Shown: positions 15,930 to 24,085 of the stretch, piece by piece | Layout of the letters: every line of letters starts with the position of its first letter | Position numbering within the stretch: the stretch's first letter is position 1 | Source of the DNA: Geothrix campi | Lineage (GTDB): Bacteria > Acidobacteriota > Holophagae > Holophagales > Holophagaceae | Reading direction: 5' to 3' | NCBI RefSeq assembly: GCF_024609265.1 | Contig: NZ_JANHMP010000001.1 | Location: 434,001 to 498,000, forward strand | DNA length: 64,000 nucleotides | The notes under the pieces: model-generated | Database searches by the model: none | Told to the model about the DNA's origin: nothing | Seen by the model: only the letters and a program-made list of their open reading frames with translations | Program-made: the position numbers and the translations under genes

Positions 15930-18900
15930 ATGTCGCGCTTCCGTGCTTCCGCCGTACTCTTCGTGGCCTGTGCCCTCGTGGCTCAGGATCGCGCCCCCCG
16001 TTTCGTGAGCTCGCCGGATGTGAACGGTGATCGCGTAGTGTTCACCTGGGAGGACGACCTTTGGCTCGGCTCCCTCAAGGGTGGGCCGGCTCGCCGCCTG
16101 ACCACCCATCCGGGTCTGGAGACCGCGGCCCGCTTCAGCCCCGACGGCAAGTGGATCGCCTTCAACGCCCAGTACAGCGGCACGACCGAGGCCTATGTCA
16201 TGCCCGCCGAGGGCGGCGTGCCGAAGCGGCTCACTTGGACCGGCTTCGTCTCGGTGCAGGGCTGGACGCCGGACAGTGCGAAGGTGGTCTTCAAGGGCCT
16301 CGGCGGCCATGATTTCCGTCCCATCGAGCGCCTGTTCACCGTGGACCTCGACGGCCACGAGCCCGAGGCCCTAGCCGTGCCGCGCGGCGTCCAGGGCACC
16401 CTGGCGCCGGATGGCCAGCGCCTCGCCTACAGCACCAAGGGCGTGGTGGAGTACTACTGGAAGCGCTACAAGGGCGGTCGCCACCAGGATCTGTGGCTGG
16501 CGGACCTCAAGGCCCAGCGCTTCGAGAAGCTGACGGACTACGTGGGACGCAATGGCGCGCCCATCTGGGCGGGCGGCAAGGTGCTCTTCGAATCCGACCG
16601 TGGCGGCAGCGGCATCACGAACCTGTACGCCGTGGATCCCGCCACCAAGGCCGTGGAGCAGTTGACCGACCTCAAGGACTTCGACGTGCAGCAGCCCAGC
16701 ACCGACGGCCGGACGGTCGTGTTCGTGCAGGGCGGCCACCTGCAGGCCCTCGATCTAGCCACCAAGGCGGTGCGCCCGGTGCTCGTCACCGCGGCCAGCG
16801 ACGGCTGGAAGGCCGCGCCGCGCCCCGTGAACCCCAAGGACTGGATCCTCTCCATGGGCCTGACGGGTCAGACCGCAGTCTTCGAGGCCCGGGGCGAGGT
16901 GTTCTTGCTGCCCACGGACGCCACGAAGCCCGCGAAGAACCTCACGCAGACGCCTGGTGTGCGCGAGCGCATGCCGCGCCTGTCGCCCGATGGCAAGCGC
17001 GTGGCCTACTACAGCGACGCCAGCGGCGACTACGACCTCTATGTGCAGCCGGCTGATGGCGGCGCGGCAGAGCGCATCCCCACGGGTCTGAAGACGGCCC
17101 TCTACCACCTGGAGTGGAGCCCCGACGGCACGAAGATCCTGTTCGGCGACAAGAGCTTCGCCCTCTATGTCATGGACGTGGCCGCGAAGAAACTCACCAA
17201 GGTGGACGAATTCCACGACCTGAAGAACGACCAGTTCACTTGGGAAGTCAGCGACTACGCCTGGGCGCCGGATTCCCAGTGGGTGGCCTACTCGGTGGTG
17301 GAACCCAGCCGCAACGGCCGCATCACCCTGTTCAACCTGGCCACGAAGCAGAAGGTGGCCCTCACGGATGGGTTCTACGACTGCGTGAACCCCACCTTCG
17401 ATCTGGATGGCAGCACCCTGTACTTCCTGAGCTACAGCAACTTCCACACGAAGCTCGACCCCAGCCAGGACAACCACATCCAGTCCGCGCCCGTGCAGGT
17501 CATGGCCGTGAAGCTGAAGGCCGGTGAGGAGAAGGCGTCGTCCGCATCATCCTCCTCCACCAGTTCCTTCCGCATTGATGTGGCGGGCTTGTCCGACCGC
17601 ATCGCGCCGCTGCCCGTGAAGCCCGGCAACCTGTTCCACCTCAAGGCCGGTCGCGGCCTCGTGGGCTGGGACGAGGTCGAGGGCTGGGACGACAACGTGG
17701 TGGAGGAGTTCTACGCACCCCGCGGGGCCGACAAGTGGAAGCTGCACCTCTACGACGCTACCGCCAAGAAGGACAAGGAAGTGGTGCTGACGGACGCGAT
17801 CAGCGACTGGACCTTCGATACCGAAGGGAAGCGCCTGCTGCTCCGCAAAGGGCCCAACTACCATGTGGGTGAGGCCTCGGCGGTGTTCACCTCCAAGGCC
17901 CTGCCGGAGAAGCTCGACCTCGACCGCATGAGCATGACCGCCGACCCCCGGGCCGAGTGGAAGCAGATCTTCGAGGACACCTGGCGCTGGTACCGGGACT
18001 TCTTCTACGACGCGAACATGAACGGCAACGACTGGACGGCCATCGGCGCCAAATTCCGCGCCTGGCTGCCCGAGCTGAACTCCCGCCAGGAGTTGAACTG
18101 GCTGCTGAGCCAGATGGTGGGTGAGCTGAATGTGAGCCACACTTACGTGAGCGGCGGCGACCTCGGCCCCGCCCGGCTGCAGCCGAGCCCCGTCACCCCG
18201 GGCCTCCTGGGCGCGGACTTCCGCGCCGAGAACGGTCTCTACCGCTTCGCCAAGGTCTATGGCCCCACGCCCTATGCCCGTGACCTCAAGGCGCCGCTCG
18301 CCGATCCCGCGCCCAAGGTGAAGGAGGGTGAGTACCTCCTGGCCATTGACGGCAAGCCCCTGAAGGCACCGGAAGCCATCGCAGCGCGCCTCCAGGTCAG
18401 CAAGGGCCAGAAGGTGACGCTCACGGTGAACGCCAAGCCCACGCTGGAAGGTGCCCGCACCATCGAGGTGGAGCCGGTCACCAATGACTGGAGCCTGCGC
18501 TACGAGCGCTGGGTTGCCGACAACATCGCCGCCGTGGACAAGGCCTCCAACGGCCAGCTGGGCTACATGCACATCACCGCCATGGGCGATCAGAACATCG
18601 GCCAGTTCGACAAGTACTGGCGCGCCTTCCGCTACAAGAAGGGCATCGTGGTCGATGTGCGCGGCAACGGTGGCGGCTGGACCGAGTTCTTCATGATCGA
18701 CAAGCTGGAGCGCAAGCAGGTGGGCTTCAACGTGCTGCGCGGCATGGGCCCCTTCCGCTACCCCGGCACCGCCAGCGACGGCCGCTACGTCTTCCTCACC
18801 AACGAACAGAATGGCAGCGACGGCGAGGCCTTCCTCGAACACGTGAAGGCCCGCAAGCTGGGCCCCATCGTGGGCGTGCCCAGCTGGGGCGGCCTGGTGG

Positions 18901-19154
18901 GCATCATCAACACCCAGTTCACCCTGGATGGCGGCCGCGTCGAGCAGAGCAACAACGGCTTCTACGGCCGGGAAGGGAAGTGGTGGGTGGAGAACCACGG
19001 CGCCGACCCAGACCTCACCGTGGAGAACGATCCCGCCAGCCTCCTGCAAGGCCACGACCGGCAACTCGAAGTGGGCATCGACACCCTGCTCAAGCAGCTC
19101 ACGGAGAACCCCACGCCTGCGTTCCCGGCGGTGCCGGCTTATCCAAAGCGGTAG
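15930..19154 (+). CDS. Tricorn-type S41 protease
   Basis: 1074 residues, the full tricorn length. An N-terminal signal-like stretch (FRASAVLFVACALVAQ) suggests export, unlike archaeal cytosolic tricorn. Two beta-propellers follow: PD40-type repeats such as FSPDGKWIAFNAQYSG, LSPDGKRVAYYSDASGDYDL and WSPDGTKILFGD. Then come a helical C1 region, a PDZ domain (~800-860: VKEGEYLLAIDGKPLKAPEA) and the C-terminal serine peptidase core. Probable catalytic residues are His737 (VSHTY), Ser963 with Asp964 (NGSDGEAF) and Glu1021 (WWVENHGADPD), aligning with tricorn His746, Ser965 and Glu1023. It degrades oligopeptides. The frame is open to 15600, but only the ATG at 15930 has an SD and signal sequence. 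Confidence 0.9.
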   Translation: MSRFRASAVLFVACALVAQDRAPRFVSSPDVNGDRVVFTWEDDLWLGSLKGGPARRLTTHPGLETAARFSPDGKWIAFNAQYSGTTEAYVMPAEGGVPKRLTWTGFVSVQGWTPDSAKVVFKGLGGHDFRPIERLFTVDLDGHEPEALAVPRGVQGTLAPDGQRLAYSTKGVVEYYWKRYKGGRHQDLWLADLKAQRFEKLTDYVGRNGAPIWAGGKVLFESDRGGSGITNLYAVDPATKAVEQLTDLKDFDVQQPSTDGRTVVFVQGGHLQALDLATKAVRPVLVTAASDGWKAAPRPVNPKDWILSMGLTGQTAVFEARGEVFLLPTDATKPAKNLTQTPGVRERMPRLSPDGKRVAYYSDASGDYDLYVQPADGGAAERIPTGLKTALYHLEWSPDGTKILFGDKSFALYVMDVAAKKLTKVDEFHDLKNDQFTWEVSDYAWAPDSQWVAYSVVEPSRNGRITLFNLATKQKVALTDGFYDCVNPTFDLDGSTLYFLSYSNFHTKLDPSQDNHIQSAPVQVMAVKLKAGEEKASSASSSSTSSFRIDVAGLSDRIAPLPVKPGNLFHLKAGRGLVGWDEVEGWDDNVVEEFYAPRGADKWKLHLYDATAKKDKEVVLTDAISDWTFDTEGKRLLLRKGPNYHVGEASAVFTSKALPEKLDLDRMSMTADPRAEWKQIFEDTWRWYRDFFYDANMNGNDWTAIGAKFRAWLPELNSRQELNWLLSQMVGELNVSHTYVSGGDLGPARLQPSPVTPGLLGADFRAENGLYRFAKVYGPTPYARDLKAPLADPAPKVKEGEYLLAIDGKPLKAPEAIAARLQVSKGQKVTLTVNAKPTLEGARTIEVEPVTNDWSLRYERWVADNIAAVDKASNGQLGYMHITAMGDQNIGQFDKYWRAFRYKKGIVVDVRGNGGGWTEFFMIDKLERKQVGFNVLRGMGPFRYPGTASDGRYVFLTNEQNGSDGEAFLEHVKARKLGPIVGVPSWGGLVGIINTQFTLDGGRVEQSNNGFYGREGKWWVENHGADPDLTVENDPASLLQGHDRQLEVGIDTLLKQLTENPTPAFPAVPAYPKR

Positions 19155-19343
19155 GCCGTTCGCACAGAAACAGATTCACCACCAGATTTCTGTATGTCTC
19201 GCGTATCAGCGCAGCTGATGCCGAGAAGACACTAAGAAAAGACAAAGCCAGCTGCTGCTGGACGAGGATGGACGGTGGTGGGAGAGTGATCCCATCACCG
19301 TCCTCTTTGTTCGTCACCGTCTAAAGGTAGTTAGGGCTCTCGC

Positions 19344-20096
19344 ATGGTTGTTACGCGCAAGCACAAACAGATATGCGCAGGTTGCGATAGTCCTATGGTT
19401 GAACGAACCAAAGAACATTTTTGGCCACGTTGGTTAATCAATAGGACAAATACAGCGTCCACGGCTGTAAAAATATCCAAAGACAAAAGCGTGAATCCAT
19501 TAACCCTTACGGTCCCGTTATGCAAAATGTGCAACAGCGACTTTGGTAGAGAATTGGAAGCACCCGTTTCCCAAATCTTCATTGATCTCGAATCTGGAAA
19601 TGGAATTTCTGACTACGAGGCCGAATTACTAGTTCGCTGGCTGTGGAAATTTGAAGGTCTAGCATGGATACTGCACAATCCAGACGGCAGGTATACAGAC
19701 CGTTCAAACCTCAGAGATAGAGTCCTCAAACCGATTGATGGAATTCGTTCGCGTCTGACGCTTGCTATCGCTCTCGCTGAAACCATAGATCCTGGATTTG
19801 GTGATGCGCCTATGGGCATTGATTCAATCAGCAAGGACAACGCAATATATGTAGCAGGAGTCTTTTCGCGAGTTGCAATAATGGTCCTATTACGAAATTT
19901 TGAAAATGTCTTACCTGGTCAATTCTCAACCTATCATTTCCTTCAAAGTGATTCTCCTGAGAGATCCCAAAAACTCTTTTTCCCGAAAACCAGTTTCCCC
20001 TACTGCCGTACCGCAATTGGCGTTACAAGACAAATCGCATTACAACTTTCCATGGCACATGAGCTCTATGTTCACCAAGGCTCAAGTAACGGGTGA
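19344..20096 (+). CDS. HNH-like zinc-site protein of unknown function (cassette gene 1)
   Basis: 250 residues. The N-terminus has a paired-cysteine zinc site: CAGC (~11-14), KEHFWPRWL (~28-36) and CKMCNSDFGRELE (~61-73). This is the C-x2-C...EHxxPxWL...C-x2-C-N pattern of a large HNH-endonuclease-like family whose members are mostly uncharacterised. The rest is helical with no recognised domain. Base composition is markedly AT-richer than the flanking chromosome, which supports acquisition. It starts only eight bases after a GTTAGGG core and is followed by an attC site, as expected for an integron cassette with little 5' leader. Nuclease activity is not shown. Confidence 0.65.
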   Translation: MVVTRKHKQICAGCDSPMVERTKEHFWPRWLINRTNTASTAVKISKDKSVNPLTLTVPLCKMCNSDFGRELEAPVSQIFIDLESGNGISDYEAELLVRWLWKFEGLAWILHNPDGRYTDRSNLRDRVLKPIDGIRSRLTLAIALAETIDPGFGDAPMGIDSISKDNAIYVAGVFSRVAIMVLLRNFENVLPGQFSTYHFLQSDSPERSQKLFFPKTSFPYCRTAIGVTRQIALQLSMAHELYVHQGSSNG

Positions 20097-20111
20097 CTTA
20101 GCCACTCATCG

Positions 20112-20235
20112 CCATAACCCTCCGCTCAACTCGGACCCCGCCTGCCTTGCCTTCCGCTCTCTCTCAACTTCTCGCTTTCTCGGCTCCGTTCTGCGCCTCG
20201 GTGCAGGCGGGGCCGTCCAGCCTCATTCGTTAGTC
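20112..20235 (+). repeat. attC site A
   Basis: An imperfect palindrome from a degenerate CCATAAC box to GTTAGTC (20229-20235). The interior matches the other two sites, including CTCAACTCGGAC, a pyrimidine-rich TTGCCTTCCGCTCTCTCTCA core and GGTGCAGGCGGGGCCG. It lies directly downstream of cassette gene 1. Confidence 0.68.
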
Positions 20236-20248
20236 CGCAGGAGCCCTT

Positions 20249-20620
20249 GTGTCGAATCCCATCTCCCCAAAGTCCGTGGCCCTGTCGCTTACTGAGGAAT
20301 GGTCTCCTCGTGTGATTGGCGAAGTCGATGACTCGTTCGTAAAAGTCGCCAAGGTCCATGGTTCGCTGGCCTGGCATAGCCATGAGAACGAAGATGAATT
20401 GTTCTATGTGCTTCAAGGCCATCTGCGCATCGAAATGGAGGACCGCTCAGTCGAACTGAGCGAAGGGGAACTGTTCGTGGTCCCAAAGGGTGTACGCCAC
20501 AACCCGATTGCTGAGGAAGCGTGCTACCTGATGCTCTTTGAGCGCAAAGCCACTTTACATACCGGGGATGTAGAGACTGAGAAAACGCGCTCAATCGCGG
20601 AGCAACTTCGACCACTCTGA
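20249..20620 (+). CDS. Single-domain cupin protein (cassette gene 2)
   Basis: A 123-residue small cupin. The first metal-binding motif is WHSHENEDELFYVLQGHLRI (H-x-H-x4-E-x6-G pattern). It is followed by ELSEGELFVVPKGVRHNPIA, which supplies the second-motif histidine. Such proteins bind a divalent metal and act as sugar isomerases, dioxygenases or sensors; the substrate cannot be inferred. The start is GTG at 20249, five bases after an AGGAG ribosome-binding site located within a few bases of the attC end. It is followed by attC site B. Confidence 0.83.
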   Translation: MSNPISPKSVALSLTEEWSPRVIGEVDDSFVKVAKVHGSLAWHSHENEDELFYVLQGHLRIEMEDRSVELSEGELFVVPKGVRHNPIAEEACYLMLFERKATLHTGDVETEKTRSIAEQLRPL

Positions 20621-20638
20621 TGCCCCAACATCGCTGCG

Positions 20639-20761
20639 GCCTAACCTTCCGCTCAACTCGGACCGCGCCTACATTGCCTTCAGCTCTCTCTCAGCTTCTC
20701 GCTCCCCTGGTTCCGCTCAGCGTTTCGGCGTAGGCGGGTCGGTTCGGTTCATTCGTTAGGC
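20639..20761 (+). repeat. attC site B (best-preserved)
   Basis: 123 bp bounded by GCCTAAC (20639-20645) and its exact complement GTTAGGC (20755-20761), the consensus R''/R' boxes. The inner arms (CGCGCCTAC near 20663 and GTAGGCGGG near 20730) can pair with small mismatches, giving the bulged cruciform expected of an attC bottom strand. Confidence 0.78.
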
Positions 20762-20780
20762 CCCACCCTTCGAGGTGCCC

Positions 20781-21023
20781 ATGGATCACGAAAAACTCGT
20801 CGAAAAGCGTGGTGAGGAACCTGCCTTCCTCCCTGGGCATGTCGGTGAATCATGGCAACGCGTCGATTTTGGATTGGGTGCCTCGACCATCCAGTCCTCG
20901 CCGGAAGTCCAAGACTCACTCCCACCCCCGACCCGCCATTGGGGGCGAATGGTGGTCTATGCGGTCCTCGGAGGTCTGGTCACGCTTATCCTTGTGACTC
21001 TCGTTCGCGGCCTTCTCCGCTGA
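20781..21023 (+). CDS. Small C-tail-anchored membrane protein (cassette gene 3)
   Basis: 80 residues starting at the ATG at 20781, preceded by GAGG at five bases. A soluble N-terminal ~55 residues is followed by a single C-terminal membrane helix (MVVYAVLGGLVTLILVTLVR) and an LLR end. I do not recognise a family. It occupies exactly one cassette between attC sites B and C, which supports it being a real gene despite its size. Function is unknown. Confidence 0.55.
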   Translation: MDHEKLVEKRGEEPAFLPGHVGESWQRVDFGLGASTIQSSPEVQDSLPPPTRHWGRMVVYAVLGGLVTLILVTLVRGLLR

Positions 21024-21039
21024 CCCATCCATGAGGCTC

Positions 21040-21164
21040 GGCCGGACCTTCCGCTGGGCTCGGACTCCACCCGCATTGCCTTCCGCTCTCTCTCATCTTC
21101 CCGCTTCCTCGGCTTAGCTCATCGCCTCGGTGCAGGCGGGGCCGGTTGACTTCTTTCGCTAGGC
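21040..21164 (+). repeat. attC site C (degenerate ends)
   Basis: The interior is nearly identical to sites A and B (GCATTGCCTTCCGCTCTCTC, then GGTGCAGGCGGGGCCGG). The terminal boxes are altered: GGCCGGAC at the left and GCTAGGC (21158-21164) at the right. It may be less recombinogenic. Confidence 0.6.
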
Positions 21165-21197
21165 ATCCCTGAAACGATTGGGCCAAGAGACGTCACC

Positions 21198-21548
21198 ATG
21201 TCCCCACGCGAAATCTCAAAGCTGCTTTTCACGACGGTCTATCCGCTGTACGTGCAAAAGGCCGAACGCAAGAATCGGACGAAGGAGGAGGTGGACACCA
21301 TCATCTGCTGGTTGACGGGCTACAGTCGCGAGCAGCTCAGCCATCACACTACGGTCAACATTGATTTCCAACGATTCTTTGACCAGGCCCCGGCGATCCA
21401 CCCAAACAGTTCTCAGATCAAGGGTGTCGTTTGCGGTGTTCGAGTCGAGGACATCCAGGACCCCATCACCCAGAAGATCAGATACCTCGACAAGCTCATC
21501 GACGAACTTGCAAAGGGCAAATCCATGGACAAGATTTTGCGCCGCTAA
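21198..21548 (+). CDS. DUF2200-family protein (cassette gene 4)
   Basis: 116 residues matching the DUF2200 pattern along the whole length: FTTVYPLYVQKAERKNRTKE, IICWLTGYSREQL, FFDQAPAIHPN, GVVCGVRVEDIQDP and IRYLDKLIDELAKGKSMDKI. Family members are short, cytoplasmic and widespread, with no established function. The ATG at 21198 follows attC site C. Downstream is only a 5' half of an attC site, so the array appears truncated here. Confidence 0.85.
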   Translation: MSPREISKLLFTTVYPLYVQKAERKNRTKEEVDTIICWLTGYSREQLSHHTTVNIDFQRFFDQAPAIHPNSSQIKGVVCGVRVEDIQDPITQKIRYLDKLIDELAKGKSMDKILRR

Positions 21549-21586
21549 ACCCAACCCGATCGCATGGCAGGCCCCATCATCACGAT

Positions 21587-21625
21587 GCCTGACCCTTCGC
21601 TCAATCCTCAATCGCCTCCACCGCC
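21587..21625 (+). repeat. Truncated attC (5' half only)
   Basis: GCCTGACCCTTCGCTCAATC begins like the left arm of sites A-C (GCCTAACCTTCCGCTCAAC) but breaks off within about 40 bp and has no right-hand partner before the thioesterase gene. It marks the end of the recognisable array. Confidence 0.45.
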
Positions 21626-21640
21626 TTCACGACCGATCCC

Positions 21641-22066
21641 ATGCCGATGACCAACCTCCAAGACCGCATCACTGCCAGCTTCCAGGCCCAGGGCCTGATG
21701 GCGACGCTCGGGGCGGAGCTGGTCCTGGTGTCGGAAGGGGAGGTGCACATCGCGCTGCCCTTTTCGGAGCGGCTGTCGCAGCAGCATGGCTACATGCACG
21801 CCGGGGCCATCACCAGCATCCTTGACAGCGCCTGCGGGTACGCGGCGCTGACGAAGGCGCCGCCGGGGTGCGAGGTCGTCACCGCCGAGTTCAAGATCAA
21901 TCTGCTGCGACCCGCCCTCGGCGACCGCTTCCTGGCCATCGGGCGGGTCCAGAACGCGGGCCGCTCCCTCATCGTCTGCACGGGCGAGGTCCAGGCCTTC
22001 TCCGGGACCGCCACCCCCAAGGTGGTCGCGCTCATGCAGGCCACCATCGCCATCCTGCGTCCCTAA
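21641..22066 (+). CDS. PaaI-type hotdog thioesterase
   Basis: 141 residues with the single hotdog fold of PaaI-family acyl-CoA thioesterases. The signature HGYMHAGAITSILDSACGYA contains the conserved H-G-x-x-H-x-G and the catalytic Asp. It is followed by VTAEFKINLLRPALGDRFLA and the C-terminal strand KVVALMQATIAIL. It hydrolyses small or aromatic acyl-CoA thioesters. GC and codon use look chromosomal, and no attC site follows, so it is probably the native neighbour of the array rather than a cassette. Confidence 0.88.
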   Translation: MPMTNLQDRITASFQAQGLMATLGAELVLVSEGEVHIALPFSERLSQQHGYMHAGAITSILDSACGYAALTKAPPGCEVVTAEFKINLLRPALGDRFLAIGRVQNAGRSLIVCTGEVQAFSGTATPKVVALMQATIAILRP

Positions 22067-22091
22067 GCCGCTCCCGACCTCCAGGCCAGCC

Positions 22092-22322
22092 ATGCCCCTC
22101 GACTACCAGAGTCTGACCGCCGCCCAGAGACAGACCTGCCCCCTCTGCGGCGGGCCGAACGGGTGTGTGCCCTCCGCCTGCAGTCGCACGGACGTGCCCT
22201 GCTGGTGCACCACCGTCACCTTCAACCCGGCCTCGCTGGCCCTAGTGCCGGATCACCTCCGGAACGTGGTCTGCCTCTGCCGCCACTGCGCCGAGACGCC
22301 CCCGACCGAGGCCAGATCCTGA
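22092..22322 (+). CDS. Cysteine-rich CWC-family protein
   Basis: 76 residues carrying the cysteine-rich CWC pattern: CPLCGGPNGC, SACSRTDVPCWCTTVTF and CLCRHC. Eight or more cysteines in C-x2-C and CWC arrangements suggest a zinc-binding or iron-sulfur mini-protein, but the family has no known function. It begins 25 bp after the thioesterase stop, probably in the same transcript. Confidence 0.82.
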   Translation: MPLDYQSLTAAQRQTCPLCGGPNGCVPSACSRTDVPCWCTTVTFNPASLALVPDHLRNVVCLCRHCAETPPTEARS

Positions 22323-22893
22323 CTCAACTGATGGATGTGGATCCACTGGTCCCTAATAGATACAGAACACCACCAAGGCACCAAGAACTGCAACAGAACC
22401 TTTTATGGCTTTTCCTGGTGTTTTGGTGGTGAGCTAAGTCTGTCTTTCTCTGATGAACGCTCGTTGGGGCCAAAACCTGACAGGTTACTGCCTGTCTCGC
22501 ATGAGTGGCACGGTGTTGCCATCGTCCATCTGAAGATCCACAGAGTCGACTCTGATCTCAGCGTGGAGAACAACTAACCGTTCGCCCGCCAAATCAATAC
22601 CGTTCGCCCGTCAGAGCAAAATCGTTCGCGGTGATCGCCCAGAAACACCAACACTCTATTTCCATCACCTTCAAACCTGCGCTAAGAACAAGTATTTTCA
22701 AATTTTGTTTACAATATTCCTTTGAGTCTTTCCACGTCCACTAACGCTTGGTCTCGTCTCTTGGGACGCTTTCAAACAGCAGCTTCGAGTGCCTAATCCA
22801 TTTGGTTTAAGCGGACGCTGGCAGAAGCCATTGGTCCGCTTACACTCTTCGAATAGGTGTCACAGAGAGAATTGTCGTAACCAGGAGGACCCA
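22323..22893. other. 571-bp gene-poor stretch with inverted repeat and remnants
   Basis: No convincing intact gene is seen. It contains an imperfect hairpin built from CACCAAG-type units (22368-22385 with 22414-22431) and an aminopeptidase C-terminal fragment (22485-22578). Three imperfect direct copies of CCGTTCGCCCG follow (22579, 22600, 22622), and then AT-richer sequence leading to the ribosome-binding site of the gene at 22894. Confidence 0.6.
22485..22578 (-). pseudogene. C-terminal fragment of an M29-type aminopeptidase
   Basis: Read on the minus strand, this encodes EIRVDSVDLQMDDGNTVPLM followed by RDRQ and TAA. This aligns with [20 protein letters not shown] near the end of the intact aminopeptidase 1.6 kb away. 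Over 44 bases 38 are identical, and most differences keep the amino-acid pattern. No matching upstream coding sequence is visible, so this is a relic of a diverged second copy. Confidence 0.65.
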
Positions 22894-23769
22894 ATGCCCT
22901 GGCCGCAATGGCTCGTCAACCTTGCAACAAATTTCGCCTACAAGGCCAATCGAGACCGCGAATTTCTTCTGTACAAGGAGGACTTCACTGGCCCCGGCCT
23001 CCACCCATCACCTGACCACTTTCATATGGGCCCCCTCCAACTCGGGGACTCGGGGAACATTTCGGCAGTAACGATCCTTAAACCGACACTAAGCTCTATA
23101 ACTCAACCAGTCAAAGGCCTTCGCCTTGAGATTGACGGAGCACAAACAGGCCAGGACCCCGTGTCGGTCTCTTTGTCGATCTCGCCCTTTCCCTTCCAGG
23201 GGCTCAGTGTCCTCAGAATTGTCGCGACCTACCGGACAGTCCCCTCCATTCCCCCGCCTGCTTTGGGGCCCTGGGCAGCGACGGTCTACGTGAGAGAAGG
23301 GTCTGTACAGGATATCGCTGATGACCTTCATCGAGTCTCAGCTACGATGAAGGTGAATAACGGTGTTGCACGACTTGGTGCTCCACAATCTACGCGCGAA
23401 CCTAAACCACCGCAGGCAGGCGATCGGTATTCAATACTTTTCCCACTCAACTCAGCGACAGGCATCGACTTCACCCTCGAGCTATTTCTAGACTTGGAAG
23501 ATCGCATTTACTCGGTCTCCCTCGTCAATCCGGATGGTACGGTTGATATCCTTCCTATGGATCAGGAATCTGCCCTCCCTTCGCTTTGGCCGCAGACCAG
23601 CGTCGGGGCCGCTCTTGTTCGGAAACCCACAAGCGGGCATGTCGCGATGGACCTGCACACTTTTGCGGTCTATGGCGTATTCCCCACCCGGCGCCGCGCT
23701 TCCAGCCTGCTGGCCCTCGTAAGGCGCGCGTTGTGGCGGTGGGTGATTGCGCCTTCACCATTTCGATAG
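22894..23769 (+). CDS. Hypothetical protein, probable acquired gene
   Basis: 291 residues from the ATG at 22894, which has a consensus AGGAGG five bases upstream; the longer frame from 22789 lacks one. No signal peptide or membrane segment is obvious except a basic, weakly hydrophobic end (ASSLLALVRRALWRWVIAP). The middle is beta-rich (VSVSLSISPFPFQGLSVLRI, ATVYVREGSVQDIADDL), with paired strands separated by proline-rich turns. I do not recognise the family. Composition is nearer 55% GC than its neighbours. A degraded attC-like half follows it, so it may be an old cassette gene. Confidence 0.6.
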   Translation: MPWPQWLVNLATNFAYKANRDREFLLYKEDFTGPGLHPSPDHFHMGPLQLGDSGNISAVTILKPTLSSITQPVKGLRLEIDGAQTGQDPVSVSLSISPFPFQGLSVLRIVATYRTVPSIPPPALGPWAATVYVREGSVQDIADDLHRVSATMKVNNGVARLGAPQSTREPKPPQAGDRYSILFPLNSATGIDFTLELFLDLEDRIYSVSLVNPDGTVDILPMDQESALPSLWPQTSVGAALVRKPTSGHVAMDLHTFAVYGVFPTRRRASSLLALVRRALWRWVIAPSPFR

Positions 23770-23798
23770 CCAAGCAGGCGATGTGCCAGCCTTCAGGC

Positions 23799-23852
23799 GC
23801 CTGACCGCTCGCTCACTTGGCTCCAAGATGTCTTGCCTTCTGCTCTCGCGAG
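23799..23852 (+). repeat. Degraded attC-like half-site
   Basis: GCCTGACCGCTCGCTCA (23799-23815), then TCTTGCCTTCTGCTCTC (near 23831), correspond in order to the left arm and central pyrimidine tract of attC sites A-C. No right arm with a GTTAGGC-like box follows. Confidence 0.4.
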
Positions 23853-23882
23853 GGATCGTCTCGAACCGCCCTGGAAGGAGCC

Positions 23883-24080
23883 ATGCAGAAGACCTTTGGT
23901 AGCACCACATCTTGCCGAGGCGCATCTCGTCATGAAGTTGCTTCGTTCAAACGGCATTGATTCAGACGTTCGGAGCGAGGTTCTCCCTCAGTCTTTGGGT
24001 CCTTCCGGGCCGTGTCCAAGGAGTGCCGAAGTTCTTGAATCACAGTTCGCGGAATACTGGAAATGTGGTGCAGCAATCCC
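23883..24080 (+). pseudogene. Frameshifted DUF2007-like gene remnant
   Basis: One frame reads LVAPHLAEAHLVMKLLRSNG then IDSDVRSEVLPQSLG. This is the DUF2007 (putative signal-transducing) pattern of a strand, an Ala-His-containing helix and a GI-x-V/A-x-V strand. A ribosome-binding site GGAAGGAGCC precedes ATGCAGAAG at 23883, but that ATG is in a different frame, so a one-base indel separates start and body. The expected C-terminal W/V-strand is also lost. It is probably non-functional, inside a 316-bp stretch (23770-24085) with no intact gene. Confidence 0.5.
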
Positions 24081-24085
24081 GGCCT

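Larger units (their letters stand above)
19330..21625 (+). mobile_element. Integron-type gene-cassette array without integrase (CALIN candidate)
   Basis: Four consecutive plus-strand genes (19344, 20249, 20781, 21198), each one gene per unit, are separated by homologous ~123-bp imperfect palindromes. These carry the attC end boxes, with a perfect GCCTAAC...GTTAGGC pair at 20639-20761. The left boundary has a GTTAGGG core at 19330-19336. The right boundary is a truncated attC (21587-21625). Genes are functionally unrelated and GC varies between units; the first is clearly AT-richer than the chromosome. No integron integrase ORF is present in the window. Array membership is inferred from structure; recombination activity is unproven. 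Confidence 0.72.

Noticed and set aside
19155-19343. Integron attI site or remnant of an integrase gene before the first cassette
   Set aside because: Only a GTTAGGG core at 19330 is seen; no integrase fragment or direct-repeat attI layout can be supported.
22579-22633. CRISPR-like array from three CCGTTCGCCCG copies
   Set aside because: Only three short, imperfect copies with 10-12-bp gaps; no repeat-spacer regularity or cas genes.
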